Shown here in pieces: positions 1 through 9,889 of a DNA stretch of 64,000 nucleotides (its first letter is position 1; each line of letters starts with the position of its first letter). Source of the stretch: Cellulophaga baltica (GTDB lineage: Bacteria; Bacteroidota; Bacteroidia; Flavobacteriales; Flavobacteriaceae). The translations under genes were made by a program, and so were the position numbers. The stretch spans positions 1 to 64,000 of the forward strand of contig NZ_JAHKQN010000005.1 of the NCBI RefSeq assembly GCF_018861125.1, given 5' to 3'. The notes under the pieces are model-generated. The model did not search any database. It saw only the letters and a program-made list of their open reading frames with translations, and had not been told where the DNA came from.

Positions 1-379
1 TTCCATCAGTATTTGCAACAATAGTAGTAAGTGTTTCTACAATATTTAAAGTACTTAAATTAACACTAGCAACTCCCCCATTTTCTAATTCTAGTGATAA
101 TTCATTTGTTGTTTCATCAAAACTAAAATTTTCAATTTGTTGATCATCTGAAGAGGTTAGTTCCCAAGAATCACCATCCCAAAAATATATTTCGCCAGTG
201 TCTGAATTCACATAGAGATCTCCTAAATCTGCTCCTGTGGGTGTAGACATTCCTGGTGTCACAACTTCAGTTCCTGTTAGAACCTTGCAATCACACTGAT
301 CTTCTAATGTAACTGTAGTTTGCGAAAAAGCAAATGCAGACATTAGCAGAAAAATTGGTAAAATTATTTTTTTATTCAT
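1..379 (-). CDS. Partial secreted surface protein (N-terminal 126 residues)
   Basis: The gene reads leftward off the window edge, so only its first 126 codons are present. It begins with a Sec signal peptide (MNKKIILPIFLLMSAFAFSQ, with cleavage expected after the Ala/Phe-Ser segment). A Cys-Asp-Cys motif follows, then a module containing GDLYVNSDTGEIYFWDG and a segment with NELSLELENGG. Such modules occur in large, repetitive secreted proteins of Flavobacteriia that often end in a T9SS sorting domain, but that end is not visible here. It lies just beyond the terminator of the T9SS module on the same strand and is probably a separate transcript. I do not recognise a function beyond surface/secreted protein. 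Confidence 0.7.
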   Translation of the reverse strand, partial: MNKKIILPIFLLMSAFAFSQTTVTLEDQCDCKVLTGTEVVTPGMSTPTGADLGDLYVNSDTGEIYFWDGDSWELTSSDDQQIENFSFDETTNELSLELENGGVASVNLSTLNIVETLTTIVANTDG

Positions 380-725
380 GATATTGGGGTATCTTTTTAT
401 GTAAGAAATTTCGTAACAAATATGATGGTGATATCATACTAATACACTCTACAAAACTATCATTTAACATTTTTGTAAGAAAACAAATGTTGTGTATATC
501 AATATTGTTATGGTAAATACATTAATATATGAAGTCTAACACCTTAACAACTCCTTATATTTAACATGCACTTAATCGATAAACTCCACAAAAACATGGA
601 CATAAAGAATTATATTACAATTAAAAAACATTTACAAAATCGTACTAAAAATTTAGTTCTTTGCATAAAAAAAGACCAGTTACAAGATGTAACTGGTCTT
701 TTAAAAATTATAAATAATTAAGAAT
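380..725. other. Intergenic region between surface protein gene and T9SS module
   Basis: This AT-rich stretch of about 345 bases holds the hairpin terminator at 671-702. Upstream of the leftward gene starting at 379 I see no exact TAnnTTTG element and no open reading frame that looks real. The promoter of the partial surface protein gene must lie here, but I cannot point to it. Confidence 0.6.
671..702 (-). terminator. Rho-independent terminator after the OmpA/PD40 gene
   Basis: A 14-bp perfect stem (AAAGACCAGTTACA against TGTAACTGGTCTTT) with a 3-nt loop is flanked by A-rich and T-rich runs. It sits about 24 bases past the stop of the leftward OmpA-like gene and ends the T9SS module transcript. 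Confidence 0.85.
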
Positions 726-2669
726 TTACTCCATAATAATAAACTCTGATCTTCTATTTAGATCATGTTCAGCAGAAGAACATTTTGAGTTGTTACCACA
801 ATCATTTACTAATTTAGTTTCACCAAAGCCTTCCCCTTGTAACCTATCTTCCGATATACCTTTTGAGACCATATAGCCAACTGTTGATTCTGCTCTTTTT
901 TGAGACAACCATAAATTGTAAGCATCTTTACCTCTGCTGTCTGTATGGGAATTTACTTTTAATTTTAAACTAGGATATTTTTCCATCGCTGCAATTATTT
1001 TTTGTATTTCTACTTCAGCATCAGGTCTAATATCATATTTATTTAAATCAAAATAAATTGTACTAAGTTGTAATAATTTTGCTAAATCATCACCAAAACC
1101 TGCAGAAACAGTGTCTCTTTCTAAATAAAAATCAACAATCTCTTCAGTTGCATCTGATTTTGTTATGTATTTTTCAGAAGGGATATAACCATCCATAAAA
1201 GCCCTTATAAAATTACCTTTACTACAATCAACATATAATTCATAATTACCGTTAGAGTCTGATAATGTTGCTGAAACTTCTTGATTTTCCTCATCGATAA
1301 CTTTAACTGTTGCGCCAACCAAAATTTGATTTGAAATTTTATCTCTAACCGTACCTGTAATACGTTTACGACAATCTAATTCAAGTGGCGTATTTTCTAT
1401 AAAACTATAAATATCATCATTCCCTAAACCAGTTTCTCTATTTGAAGCAAAATAGCCAGTTTTATCTTCATCATTATATATAAAGGTAAAATCATCTACT
1501 TTACTATTGATAGGTTCTCCAACGTTTTTAACAATATGTTTATATGTTGTTTCGTCAGAAATTTTAGTTCCAAATACATCTAAACCACCTAAGCCAGGGT
1601 GTCCGTCAGAAGAAAAATACAATACTTTTTCACTTGTAATATAAGGAAAAGTTTCTCTTGCCTCCGTATTAATAGTATTTCCTAAATTTTCTGGAGTCCC
1701 AAATGTTCCATCCTCATTAATTGCTACTTTAAAAATATCAGACTCACCTAGAGTTCCAGGCATATCAGATGCAAAATACAAAGTCTTTTCATCAGGACTT
1801 AAAGCTGGATGTGCCACAGAATAATCATTACTATTAAAAGGAAGCTCTTCTAATTCACTAAAAGCACCATCGATGATTTTAACTCTAAAAATTTTTAATC
1901 TAATAACTCCTTTTTCGTCTTTTATATATTTATTTTCTAAAATATTGTTTCTTGTAAAATATAAAACACTTCCATCTTTTGTTGCTATACTGGTTGACTC
2001 ATGTAATCTTGTATTAATAACATCTTTATCTAGCTTAACCACGGTATTTAAAGAAACACTATCAACATTAGATTTGTATAAATCTAAAAAATCTTTAGAG
2101 TTCCAAGTATGTCTATACTTAGCCAAATTACCCGTATCACGATCAGAAGAAAATATTAAGCCTTGCTTATAATACGAAGGAGCAAATTCAGAATAAACCG
2201 TATTAAATTCGAAAGGTTCAATTGTAAATCTTCCTGAATTTTCTTTTATTTCTTTTCTGTAATCTCTTTCATCATTAAACCCATTTGCTCTGTAATCATT
2301 AGAGGTCATCTCTGAAAATTTATCCATCAACACATCAGCTTCATCATAAGCATCTAGACTTTTTAAAGTTTGTGCATATCTAAAATAATATTCAGGTGTA
2401 ACATCTGATTCATATTCTTCTACTAATCTTTTATAAACTTGAGAAGCTTCTTTATAGTCCGCATTATAATAGTATGAATTGGCTAATTTTTTTAATAAAT
2501 CTGCAGATACATACCCTTTATCAATTACCTTTTTATAAACATCAATTGCAGGTTTAAAAGAATAAGCTTCATACTTTTCATTAGCTCTTTCTAAAACTTT
2601 TTCTTGCCCAACGGTTTGTTGAAAAGCAAAAATTAATATAGTAATTGTGAAAAATATTTTTTTTAACAT
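726..2669 (-). CDS. OmpA-family protein with TPR and PD40 repeats (T9SS-associated)
   Basis: This is a 647-residue periplasmic/outer-membrane protein. A signal peptide spans residues 1-21. A TPR-like helical region covers about 25-115. PD40/WD40-like beta-propeller blades cover about 165-410, with recurring LYFASD, LYFSSD and GYFASN motifs. A carboxypeptidase-regulatory-like fold covers about 430-510. A C-terminal OmpA domain (about 535-647) carries the peptidoglycan-binding signature: FDLNKYDIRPDA, then SHTDSRG, LSQKRAES and NRRSEF. Proteins with this architecture usually sit beside PorP/SprF genes in Flavobacteriia, as here. The likely role is to anchor the secretion or surface-display machinery to peptidoglycan. 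It lies 10 bases downstream of the SprF-like gene and is the last gene of the operon. Confidence 0.88.
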   Translation of the reverse strand: MLKKIFFTITILIFAFQQTVGQEKVLERANEKYEAYSFKPAIDVYKKVIDKGYVSADLLKKLANSYYYNADYKEASQVYKRLVEEYESDVTPEYYFRYAQTLKSLDAYDEADVLMDKFSEMTSNDYRANGFNDERDYRKEIKENSGRFTIEPFEFNTVYSEFAPSYYKQGLIFSSDRDTGNLAKYRHTWNSKDFLDLYKSNVDSVSLNTVVKLDKDVINTRLHESTSIATKDGSVLYFTRNNILENKYIKDEKGVIRLKIFRVKIIDGAFSELEELPFNSNDYSVAHPALSPDEKTLYFASDMPGTLGESDIFKVAINEDGTFGTPENLGNTINTEARETFPYITSEKVLYFSSDGHPGLGGLDVFGTKISDETTYKHIVKNVGEPINSKVDDFTFIYNDEDKTGYFASNRETGLGNDDIYSFIENTPLELDCRKRITGTVRDKISNQILVGATVKVIDEENQEVSATLSDSNGNYELYVDCSKGNFIRAFMDGYIPSEKYITKSDATEEIVDFYLERDTVSAGFGDDLAKLLQLSTIYFDLNKYDIRPDAEVEIQKIIAAMEKYPSLKLKVNSHTDSRGKDAYNLWLSQKRAESTVGYMVSKGISEDRLQGEGFGETKLVNDCGNNSKCSSAEHDLNRRSEFIIME

Positions 2670-2679
2670 AATTGTCTTT

Positions 2680-3636
2680 TTAGAAGAAACGAGGTGAAAC
2701 CAATTTCTGGAATGATTTTACAAGTTCGTATCTTAATAATACTTCAAACGATCCATCATTAAATCTTGTTGAACCTAATTCAGTAGTTTCCTTATCATAA
2801 GCCAAACCAATCATAAATTGATCACTTACTTGAAAACCTGCCATTGCACTTACTGCTGCATCCCAACGATAGGCTGCTCCAAATGTAAATTTGTTTACAA
2901 ACATAAAATTTGCTGATGCATCTACTTGTAAAGGTGCTCCACCAACCATTTTAGTCAAGACAGCTGGCTTAAATTTAAGGTCAGGTGTTATCTCAAAAAC
3001 ATAACCTGCTATTGCATAAAAATTAATTCGTTCTCTTGATAAAAAAGATACTGAATTCGCATCACTATTTGAATTATCAAAATGATTAGTTTCTATCACA
3101 TTTGGTGCAGAAAGACCCAAATAAAATTTATCTGTATGATAATAAAGTCCTAACCCAAAATTAGGCGAAAACTTATTTTCTATATTGTCTCCTGAAATTG
3201 GTTCACTGTCAAAATTATTAAGTTTTGCAAAATCAAGATTTAATAAATTACCTCCGACTTTTAGTCCGAATGATAATTTAGCCGTTTGAGAAACATCTAA
3301 TGTATATGAGATAATACCATCAAAATATGTTTCTTGAACTGTTCCATTACCAATCTCATCATTTACAATTGACACACCGTAACCTAACTTACTATTTCTA
3401 ATAGGTGAGTGTAAATTTAAAGTTTGAGTAGTTGGTGAGCCATCTAAACCAACCCACTGCGACCTGTAAAGTGCTGCAATACTTAACTGACCTCTTGAAC
3501 CTGCATATGCTGGGTTTACACTCATTGTATTAAACATATATTGTGTATACTGGGCATCTTGCTGTGCGTTTATTTTTTGGTTAAAAAATAATACTACAAC
3601 AATTGAAATTAAAAAAATATACTTCTTCATAATCAA
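2680..3636 (-). CDS. PorP/SprF family type IX secretion membrane protein
   Basis: This 318-residue outer-membrane barrel has a signal peptide ending near INAQ (residues 1-24, or starting at Met3). Immediately after it comes the family hallmark QDAQYTQYMFN, then NPAYAGSRG. The remainder alternates amphipathic strands typical of PorP/SprF proteins. In Flavobacterium johnsoniae SprF is needed for secretion of the adhesin SprB, which has a type B sorting domain. The gene upstream here encodes a protein with that same kind of sorting domain, so this barrel is probably its dedicated partner. The gene spacings of 19 and 10 bases indicate a three-gene operon. Confidence 0.9.
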   Translation of the reverse strand: MIMKKYIFLISIVVVLFFNQKINAQQDAQYTQYMFNTMSVNPAYAGSRGQLSIAALYRSQWVGLDGSPTTQTLNLHSPIRNSKLGYGVSIVNDEIGNGTVQETYFDGIISYTLDVSQTAKLSFGLKVGGNLLNLDFAKLNNFDSEPISGDNIENKFSPNFGLGLYYHTDKFYLGLSAPNVIETNHFDNSNSDANSVSFLSRERINFYAIAGYVFEITPDLKFKPAVLTKMVGGAPLQVDASANFMFVNKFTFGAAYRWDAAVSAMAGFQVSDQFMIGLAYDKETTELGSTRFNDGSFEVLLRYELVKSFQKLVSPRFF

Positions 3637-3655
3637 TAATATTCTCTAAACTTAA

Positions 3656-6600
3656 TTATTTACTTACGTATATGTAACCGCTATTTGTAATGCTTTCTCC
3701 GTTGATATCTTCATATTCGAAAATGTAGAAGTAAACACCTGATGGCAAATACTCTTCTTCTGAAATTGTTGACCTTCCTTTTGAACGACCATCGAACACA
3801 TTGTTTTGATTGTTATAATCAAGCCCTTCATAAACTGAAACTCCCCATCTATTAAAAATTTTCATTGAATTATTATAAGCAAACTCTACGTTTCTTATGA
3901 AAAGGAAATCATTCTTACCATCAGAATTTGGAGTTACTAATTGATTTACTTCAACTTCACCTTCAGTATTTTGCTCGATGGTATCTGGATCTAAGTAATC
4001 TGGTGTACCATCTCCATCTGTATCATCGTTTGTTGGATCGCCATCACCATCTGCATCTTCATCTGGAGTATCTATTCCGTCTCCATCGTCATCTAAATCT
4101 CTATAATTAACATCTTCTGTTCCATCTGTATCTGGTAAATCTGTTGCAGGATCATCTATCTCATCATTTACATCAAAGCCATCATTTACATCTGAACCTT
4201 CATAGCCGTCGTCTAAACCATCTCCATCTGTATCTATTCCTGTATACTCTTGATCTGGAATACCATCAAAATCAAAATCGTTTCCTTCGTTATTATCGAA
4301 AACAAAATCGTTATCTGAATCTAAATCAATATAATCTGCAGTGTCTTCTCCATCGTGATTGTTTGGTGTTAAACCTTCTGGATAAGCAGTGTTTAATCCG
4401 TTATTAGCTTCATAAGTTGCTTCATCATCTTCGTTTGGTGCTATATATCCCTCTGTAGTTTGAGCCTCTACATTGTCTGGAATACCATCATCATCCGCAT
4501 CAATATCTAAATGATTCGGAATGCCATCTCCATCAGTATCTGTTGGATTTGTTAATGGATCATTATCTCCATCAAGATTTTCATCCTCAACAGTATCTAA
4601 AATACCATCATTGTCATCGTCTAAATCTGTACTATCTGGAACTCCATCACCATCAGTATCTGTTCCATTATCATCTATTGGATCTAAATAATCTGGTGTA
4701 CCATCTCCATCTGTATCATCGTTTGTTGGATCGCCATCACCATCTGCATCTTCATCTGGAGTATCTATTCCGTCTCCATCATCATCTAAATCTCTATAAT
4801 TAACATCTTCTGTTCCATCTGTATCTGGTAAATCTGTTGCAGGATCATCTATCTCATCATTTACATCAAAGCCATCATTTACATCTGAACCTTCATAGCC
4901 GTCGTCTAAACCATCTCCATCTGTATCTATTCCTGTATACTCTTGATCTGGAATACCATCAAAATCAAAATCGTTTCCTTCGTTATTATCGAAAACAAAA
5001 TCGTTATCTGAATCTAAATCAATATAATCTGCAGTGTCTTCTCCATCGTGATTGTTTGGTGTTAAACCTTCTGGATAAGCAGTGTTTAATCCGTTATTAG
5101 CTTCATAAGTTGCTTCATCATCTTCGTTTGGTGCTATATATCCGTCTGTAGTTTGAGCCTCTACATTGTCTGGAATACCATCATCATCCGCATCAATATC
5201 TAAATGATTCGGAATGCCATCTCCATCAGTATCTGTTGGATTCGTTAATGGATCATTATCTCCATCAAGATTTTCATCCTCAACAGTATCTAAAATACCA
5301 TCATTGTCATCGTCTAAATCTGTACTATCTGGAACTCCATCACCATCAGTATCTGTTCCATTATCATCTATTGGATCTAAATAATCTGGTGTACCATCTC
5401 CATCTGTATCATTGTTTGTTGGATCGCCATCACCATCTGCATCTTCATCTGGAGTATCTATTCCGTCTCCATCATCATCTAAATCTCTATAATTAACATC
5501 TTCTGTTCCATCTGTATCTGGTAAATCTGTTGCAGGATCATCTATCTCATCATTTACATCAAAGCCATCATTTACATCTGAACCTTCATAGCCATCATCT
5601 AAACCATCTCCATCTGTATCTATTCCTGTATACTCTTGATCTGGAATACCATCAAAATCAAAATCGTTTCCTTCGTTATTATCTGGAACTGAATCATTAT
5701 CACTGTCTAAATCAATATAATCTGCAGTGTCTTCTTCGTCTGTGTTTACTGGTGTAATGCCTTCATCTCCAATTCCTTCATAAGCGTCGTCTAATCCATC
5801 CATGTCTGAATCAGTACCACTTGGTGCTATATATCCGTCTGTAGTTTGACCTTCTACATTGTCTGGAACACCATCATCATCCGCATCAATATCTAAATGA
5901 TTTGGAATGCCATCTCCATCAGTATCTGTTGGATTTGTTAATGGGTCATTATCTCCATCTGTATTTGGATCTTCAACAACATCTAAAATACCATCATTGT
6001 CATCGTCTAAATCTGTACTGTCTGGAACTCCGTCACCATCAGTATCTTTATTATCCGGATCTAAATAATCTGGTGTACCGTCTCCATCTGTATCATCGTT
6101 TGTTGGGTCGCCATCACCATCTACATCTTCATCTGGAGTATCTATTCCGTCTCCATCATCATCTAAATCTCTATAGTTAACATCTTCTGTACCATCTGTA
6201 TCTGGTAAATCTGTTGCAGGATAGTCTATCTCATCATTTACATCAAAGCCATCATTTACATCTGAACCTTCATAGCCATCGTCTAAACCATCTCCATCTG
6301 TATCTATTCCTGTATACTCTTGATCTGGAATACCATCAAAATCAAAATCGTTTCCTTCGTTATTATCTGGAACTGAATCATTATCACTGTCTAAATCAAT
6401 ATAATCTGCAGTGTCTTCTTCGTCTGTGTTTACTGGTGTAATGCCTTCATCTCCAATTCCTTCATAAGCGTCGTCTAATCCATCCATGTCTGAATCAGTA
6501 CCACTTGGTGCTATATATCCATCTGTAGTTTGACCTTCTACATTGTCTGGAACACCATCGTTATCTGAATCTATATCTCTATAATTAGGGTTTGAGTCTT

Positions 6601-7405
6601 CATCAGTATTTACTGGAGTTAAACCTTCACCTGAACCCGGACTTTCTTCATAATGATCATCTAAACCATTACCATCACTATCCATACCACATGGGGCTTG
6701 AAATTTAGATTCATCTTGAGCCTCAACATTATCTAATATACCATCATTATCAGAATCAATATCTCTGTAATCAGGAACGCTATCTCCATCAGTATCGATA
6801 GGAGTTATTCCTTGACCTGTTCCACAATAATCCTCATAATGATCATCCAAACCATTTTGATCTTTGTCTATTCCACAAGGGGCAATAAATTCATTTTCTG
6901 TTTGAGCCTCAACATTATCTAATATTCCATCATTATCAGAATCAATATCTCTATAATCAGGAATAGTATCACCATCAGTATCGATAGGAATCAAACCTTG
7001 CATTGGACAATGTTCGTAACTATCGTCAAGCCCATTATTATCCATATCCTTACCACTAGCCACAATAAAGCCAATAACGGCTTGCGCCTCTATATTATCT
7101 AAAACACCATCATTATCAGAATCAATATCTAAATAATCAGGAATACCATCTCCATCAGTATCTGTGGACAAACCATATGATGAATAACCTTCTTCTGTAT
7201 TAAGAATTCCATCACCATCAGCATCAATATCAATAGAATCAATTACACCGTCACCATCAGTGTCAGTATAATTTATATCAAATATAAGGTCCTCCGATAA
7301 GTCACTAAATGAGGATAAACCTACAAACGCGAAAAGAAGAATTAAAATTCTATAAGGCACTTTTAAACATTGCCTTGATTTTTTAATAAGAGTAAAAATT
7401 TCCAT
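3656..7405 (-). CDS. Asp-rich thrombospondin type 3 repeat protein with T9SS type B sorting domain
   Basis: This is a 1249-residue secreted protein. A hydrophobic signal sequence lies within residues 1-33. Residues about 45-1145 are dense thrombospondin-type-3-like calcium-binding motifs (for example DTDGDGIPD and [14 protein letters not shown]), giving an extremely acidic chain. The C-terminal 100 residues ([14 protein letters not shown], then FNRWG, then a closing GYIYVSK) match the gliding-motility-associated, type B T9SS sorting domain. The central part is built of about 230-residue tandem repeats that are also nearly identical at DNA level. Calcium probably rigidifies the chain into a surface fibre, but the ligand or surface function is not recognisable. 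Operon partners are the SprF-like barrel and the OmpA/PD40 protein downstream. Confidence 0.88.
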   Translation of the reverse strand: MEIFTLIKKSRQCLKVPYRILILLFAFVGLSSFSDLSEDLIFDINYTDTDGDGVIDSIDIDADGDGILNTEEGYSSYGLSTDTDGDGIPDYLDIDSDNDGVLDNIEAQAVIGFIVASGKDMDNNGLDDSYEHCPMQGLIPIDTDGDTIPDYRDIDSDNDGILDNVEAQTENEFIAPCGIDKDQNGLDDHYEDYCGTGQGITPIDTDGDSVPDYRDIDSDNDGILDNVEAQDESKFQAPCGMDSDGNGLDDHYEESPGSGEGLTPVNTDEDSNPNYRDIDSDNDGVPDNVEGQTTDGYIAPSGTDSDMDGLDDAYEGIGDEGITPVNTDEEDTADYIDLDSDNDSVPDNNEGNDFDFDGIPDQEYTGIDTDGDGLDDGYEGSDVNDGFDVNDEIDYPATDLPDTDGTEDVNYRDLDDDGDGIDTPDEDVDGDGDPTNDDTDGDGTPDYLDPDNKDTDGDGVPDSTDLDDDNDGILDVVEDPNTDGDNDPLTNPTDTDGDGIPNHLDIDADDDGVPDNVEGQTTDGYIAPSGTDSDMDGLDDAYEGIGDEGITPVNTDEEDTADYIDLDSDNDSVPDNNEGNDFDFDGIPDQEYTGIDTDGDGLDDGYEGSDVNDGFDVNDEIDDPATDLPDTDGTEDVNYRDLDDDGDGIDTPDEDADGDGDPTNNDTDGDGTPDYLDPIDDNGTDTDGDGVPDSTDLDDDNDGILDTVEDENLDGDNDPLTNPTDTDGDGIPNHLDIDADDDGIPDNVEAQTTDGYIAPNEDDEATYEANNGLNTAYPEGLTPNNHDGEDTADYIDLDSDNDFVFDNNEGNDFDFDGIPDQEYTGIDTDGDGLDDGYEGSDVNDGFDVNDEIDDPATDLPDTDGTEDVNYRDLDDDGDGIDTPDEDADGDGDPTNDDTDGDGTPDYLDPIDDNGTDTDGDGVPDSTDLDDDNDGILDTVEDENLDGDNDPLTNPTDTDGDGIPNHLDIDADDDGIPDNVEAQTTEGYIAPNEDDEATYEANNGLNTAYPEGLTPNNHDGEDTADYIDLDSDNDFVFDNNEGNDFDFDGIPDQEYTGIDTDGDGLDDGYEGSDVNDGFDVNDEIDDPATDLPDTDGTEDVNYRDLDDDGDGIDTPDEDADGDGDPTNDDTDGDGTPDYLDPDTIEQNTEGEVEVNQLVTPNSDGKNDFLFIRNVEFAYNNSMKIFNRWGVSVYEGLDYNNQNNVFDGRSKGRSTISEEEYLPSGVYFYIFEYEDINGESITNSGYIYVSK
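3987..6558 (-). repeat. Tandem about 690-bp repeats inside the TSP3 gene
   Basis: Four copies start at 3987, 4680, 5373 and 6057, with periods of 693, 693 and 684 bp. The last copy stops matching near 6558. They correspond to roughly residues 283-1140. The two copies nearest the C-terminus (3987-4679 and 4680-5372) differ at only a handful of bases in what I read. The 684-bp copy and the partial copy share a different central segment (with [13 protein letters not shown]). Near identity at DNA level, not only in protein, points to recent duplication or ongoing homogenisation. Confidence 0.93.
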
Positions 7406-7803
7406 AAGCGATAGTTGTTACATTAAACTAATCACCATGGCAGTAAGAATTTCAATAAATGAGTAAGAAGTGGGAGCTTCAAATTAATCTGATGCAAGAT
7501 ATGGTTAAAAAATAAATCAATTAAATCAATTTTTAAGAGATGTATCTAAAGTCTACAAAATACATAAAAATCCGATTAACTGTATTGTTATGTGTTTTTT
7601 AGACTTATTTAACATACGTTACATCGAACCAAAAAGATTTCGAGTTTTTCAGAAATCTGAAAAAGAATACATTTTATCGAAAACAACACTACACTACACA
7701 TTGAAATCCAAATACTTAGTAGTTAAAAATCCATTTTTAAAATAAAAATTTAACAGAAAGCAACCTAAGTATAATTTAACTTATTTTTGCAAAAATTTTG
7801 TTT
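7406..7803. other. Divergent intergenic region between the T9SS module and prfC
   Basis: This is about 390 bases of AT-rich DNA between divergent genes. On the prfC side a TAnnTTTG element is present at 7782-7789. On the T9SS side I find only imperfect matches, for example a leftward TTAATTTG near 7480-7487. No hairpin terminator or plausible small gene was seen. Confidence 0.55.
7782..7789 (+). promoter_or_regulatory. prfC promoter -7 element
   Basis: The element TATTTTTG fits the Bacteroidota -7 consensus TAnnTTTG. It lies 14 bases before the chosen ATG at 7804, so the predicted 5' untranslated leader is only about 7-10 nt. No clear TTTG -33 element is visible. Confidence 0.6.
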
Positions 7804-9393
7804 ATGAGTTTTGAAAGTGAAATACAAAGAAGAAGAACTTTTGGTATTATATCTCACCCCGATGCAGGTAAAACAACACTAACTGAAAAATTATTGCTTT
7901 TTGGTGGTGCAATACAAGAAGCTGGCGCTGTAAAAAACAATAAAATCAAAAAAGGTGCAACTAGTGATTTTATGGAAATAGAACGTCAACGTGGTATTTC
8001 TGTAGCTACTTCTGTTCTTGCTTTTATATATAAGGATAAAAAAATAAACATATTAGACACACCTGGTCACAAAGATTTTGCCGAAGATACTTTTAGAACT
8101 TTAACTGCAGTTGATAGTGTAATTGTTGTTATTGATGTAGCGAAAGGTGTTGAAGAGCAAACTGAAAAATTAGTTGAAGTTTGTAGAATGCGTAAAATTC
8201 CAATTATTGTATTTATCAATAAAATGGATAGAGAAGGTAAAGATGCTTTTGATCTTTTAGATGAGGTAGAACAAAAATTAGGTTTAAAAGTCACTCCTTT
8301 AAGTTTCCCTATAGGTATGGGTTACGATTTTAAAGGTATTTATAATATTTATGAAAAAAACATTAACCTTTTTAGTGGTGACAGTAAGAAAAACATTGAA
8401 GATGTTATTGCTTTTAGTGACATACAAAGTGACGAATTAGAAAAAACTATTGGTACTGATGCCGCTGATGAACTTAGAGACAATTTAGAGTTAGTTTCTG
8501 GTGTATATCCTGAATTTGATAGAGATGAATATTTAAATGGAAATTTACAACCTGTATTTTTTGGCTCAGCATTAAATAATTTTGGTGTACGTGAACTACT
8601 TGATTGTTTTGTAGATATTGCACCTACTCCAAGACCTAAAATGTCTGAGGAACGATTAGTTGATTCAAAAGAAAAAGAATTTACTGGTTTTGTTTTTAAA
8701 ATCCATGCTAACATGGATCCTAAACATAGAGATAGATTAGCATTTATTAAGATTGTATCAGGCACGTTTGAAAGAAACAAACCTTATCTACATGTTAGAA
8801 ATAATAAAAAATTAAAATTCTCTAGTCCTAATGCTTTTTTTGCAGAGAAGAAAGAAATTATCGATATTTCATACCCAGGTGATATTGTAGGCTTACATGA
8901 CACCGGTAATTTTAAAATTGGAGACACTTTAACTGAGGGTGAAAATTTACATTACAAAGGCATCCCTAGCTTTTCTCCTGAACACTTTAGATATATTAAT
9001 AATGCAGACCCTTTAAAATCTAAACAATTATTTAAAGGTATTGATCAATTAATGGATGAAGGTGTTGCGCAATTATTTACTTTAGAAATGAATGGTCGTA
9101 AAGTTATTGGTACAGTAGGTGCCCTCCAATATGAAGTTATTCAATATAGATTGGAACATGAATATGGAGCAAAATGCACCTATGAAAATTTCCCTGTACA
9201 TAAAGCTTGTTGGGTAGATCCAAAGGATCCTAAAAATGATGAATTCAAAGAATTTAAACGTGTGAAACAAAAATTCTTAGCAAAAGATAAAAGAGGACAG
9301 TTAGTATTTTTAGCTGATTCTCAATTTTCATTACAAATGACACAACAAAAATACCCGAGCGTAACACTTAGATTTACTTCTGAGTTTGAGTAA
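7804..9393 (+). CDS. prfC: Peptide chain release factor 3 (RF3)
   Basis: This 529-residue translational GTPase recycles RF1 and RF2 from the ribosome after termination. The GTPase signatures are visible: G1 SHPDAGKTT at 17-25, G2 region with ERQRGISV, G3 DTPGH near 85 and G4 NKMD near 139. They are followed by the RF3-specific domains (LEMNGRKVIGTVGALQYEV). The frame stays open upstream to a TTG at 7798. I prefer the ATG at 7804 because family members begin just before the FGIISHPDAGKTT segment and the promoter leaves almost no leader. The length is normal for RF3. It is a monocistronic gene with its own terminator at 9421-9461. Confidence 0.95.
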   Translation: MSFESEIQRRRTFGIISHPDAGKTTLTEKLLLFGGAIQEAGAVKNNKIKKGATSDFMEIERQRGISVATSVLAFIYKDKKINILDTPGHKDFAEDTFRTLTAVDSVIVVIDVAKGVEEQTEKLVEVCRMRKIPIIVFINKMDREGKDAFDLLDEVEQKLGLKVTPLSFPIGMGYDFKGIYNIYEKNINLFSGDSKKNIEDVIAFSDIQSDELEKTIGTDAADELRDNLELVSGVYPEFDRDEYLNGNLQPVFFGSALNNFGVRELLDCFVDIAPTPRPKMSEERLVDSKEKEFTGFVFKIHANMDPKHRDRLAFIKIVSGTFERNKPYLHVRNNKKLKFSSPNAFFAEKKEIIDISYPGDIVGLHDTGNFKIGDTLTEGENLHYKGIPSFSPEHFRYINNADPLKSKQLFKGIDQLMDEGVAQLFTLEMNGRKVIGTVGALQYEVIQYRLEHEYGAKCTYENFPVHKACWVDPKDPKNDEFKEFKRVKQKFLAKDKRGQLVFLADSQFSLQMTQQKYPSVTLRFTSEFE

Positions 9394-9420
9394 AAACAAT
9401 TTAGATTATTTATCTAAATA

Positions 9421-9463
9421 AAAAAGCTAAGTAATAAATAGAATTTATTACTTAGCTTTTTTT
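9421..9463 (+). terminator. Terminator after prfC
   Basis: A 19-bp perfect inverted repeat (9421-9439 against 9443-9461) containing AAGCTAAGTAATAAAT closes on a 3-nt loop and ends in a run of seven T. It is symmetrical enough to act on both strands. Confidence 0.88.
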
Positions 9464-9534
9464 ACACTCTAAAATGAACTAATCATTCAATTTATTACAT
9501 AAATTTTTATGTTGAAATAATAGCTTTGTAAAAT

Positions 9535-9565
9535 AAAACCCCGTGATTTTCATCACGGGGTTTTT
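9535..9565 (-). terminator. Terminator of the rpoBC operon
   Basis: A GC-rich 9-bp stem (CCCCGTGAT against ATCACGGGG) with a 4-nt loop is flanked by A and T runs. It sits immediately beyond the stop of the leftward DUF3467 gene and is the end of the ribosomal protein/RNA polymerase operon. Together with the prfC terminator it isolates the two convergent units. Confidence 0.9.
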
Positions 9566-9567
9566 AT

Positions 9568-9879
9568 TTATGCCTCTCCAGTTGGACCAAAATTCATTGG
9601 TATTGAAGGTTGCTCGTAATCTTTAATAGTTCCGTGAGCTTTTTCAAATCTATTGACATTATCGTTTAATGCTTTTAAAAACTTTTTAGCATGTTGAGGA
9701 GTTAATACTATTCTACTCTTCACTTTTGCTTTTGGAGCTCCAGGCATCATACTTATAAAATCAACTACAAATTCAGATACAGAATGATTTATGATTGCTA
9801 AATTGGAATAAGTTCCCTCAGCAGTTTTTTCATCAAGCTCTATATTAATCTGCTTTTCTTTTTGATTTTTATCACTCAT
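9568..9879 (-). CDS. DUF3467 family protein downstream of rpoC
   Basis: This 103-residue soluble protein has a charged N-terminus and a core reading EGTYSNLAIINHS, then FVVDFISMMPGAP, then SRIVLTPQHAKKFLKAL. These features match the DUF3467 family. The family is often found right after rpoC in Bacteroidota but has no settled function. The start codon is 10 bases beyond the rpoC stop, so it belongs to the RNA polymerase operon. It has no signal peptide, membrane segment or catalytic motif. An AGTTTTTAATG context suggests no special ribosome binding site. The link to RNA polymerase is inferred from position only. Confidence 0.85.
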   Translation of the reverse strand: MSDKNQKEKQINIELDEKTAEGTYSNLAIINHSVSEFVVDFISMMPGAPKAKVKSRIVLTPQHAKKFLKALNDNVNRFEKAHGTIKDYEQPSIPMNFGPTGEA

Positions 9880-9889
9880 TAAAAACTAA

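Noticed and set aside
3928-6441. His/Leu-rich plus-strand reading frames over the TSP3 gene
   Set aside because: They are antisense to Asp/Gly-rich repeats. Their repeated near-identical sequence mirrors the 690-bp repeats, and they have no start signals of their own.
3987-6558. Repeats considered as a CRISPR array
   Set aside because: Units are about 690 bp, in frame within a gene, and have no spacer structure.
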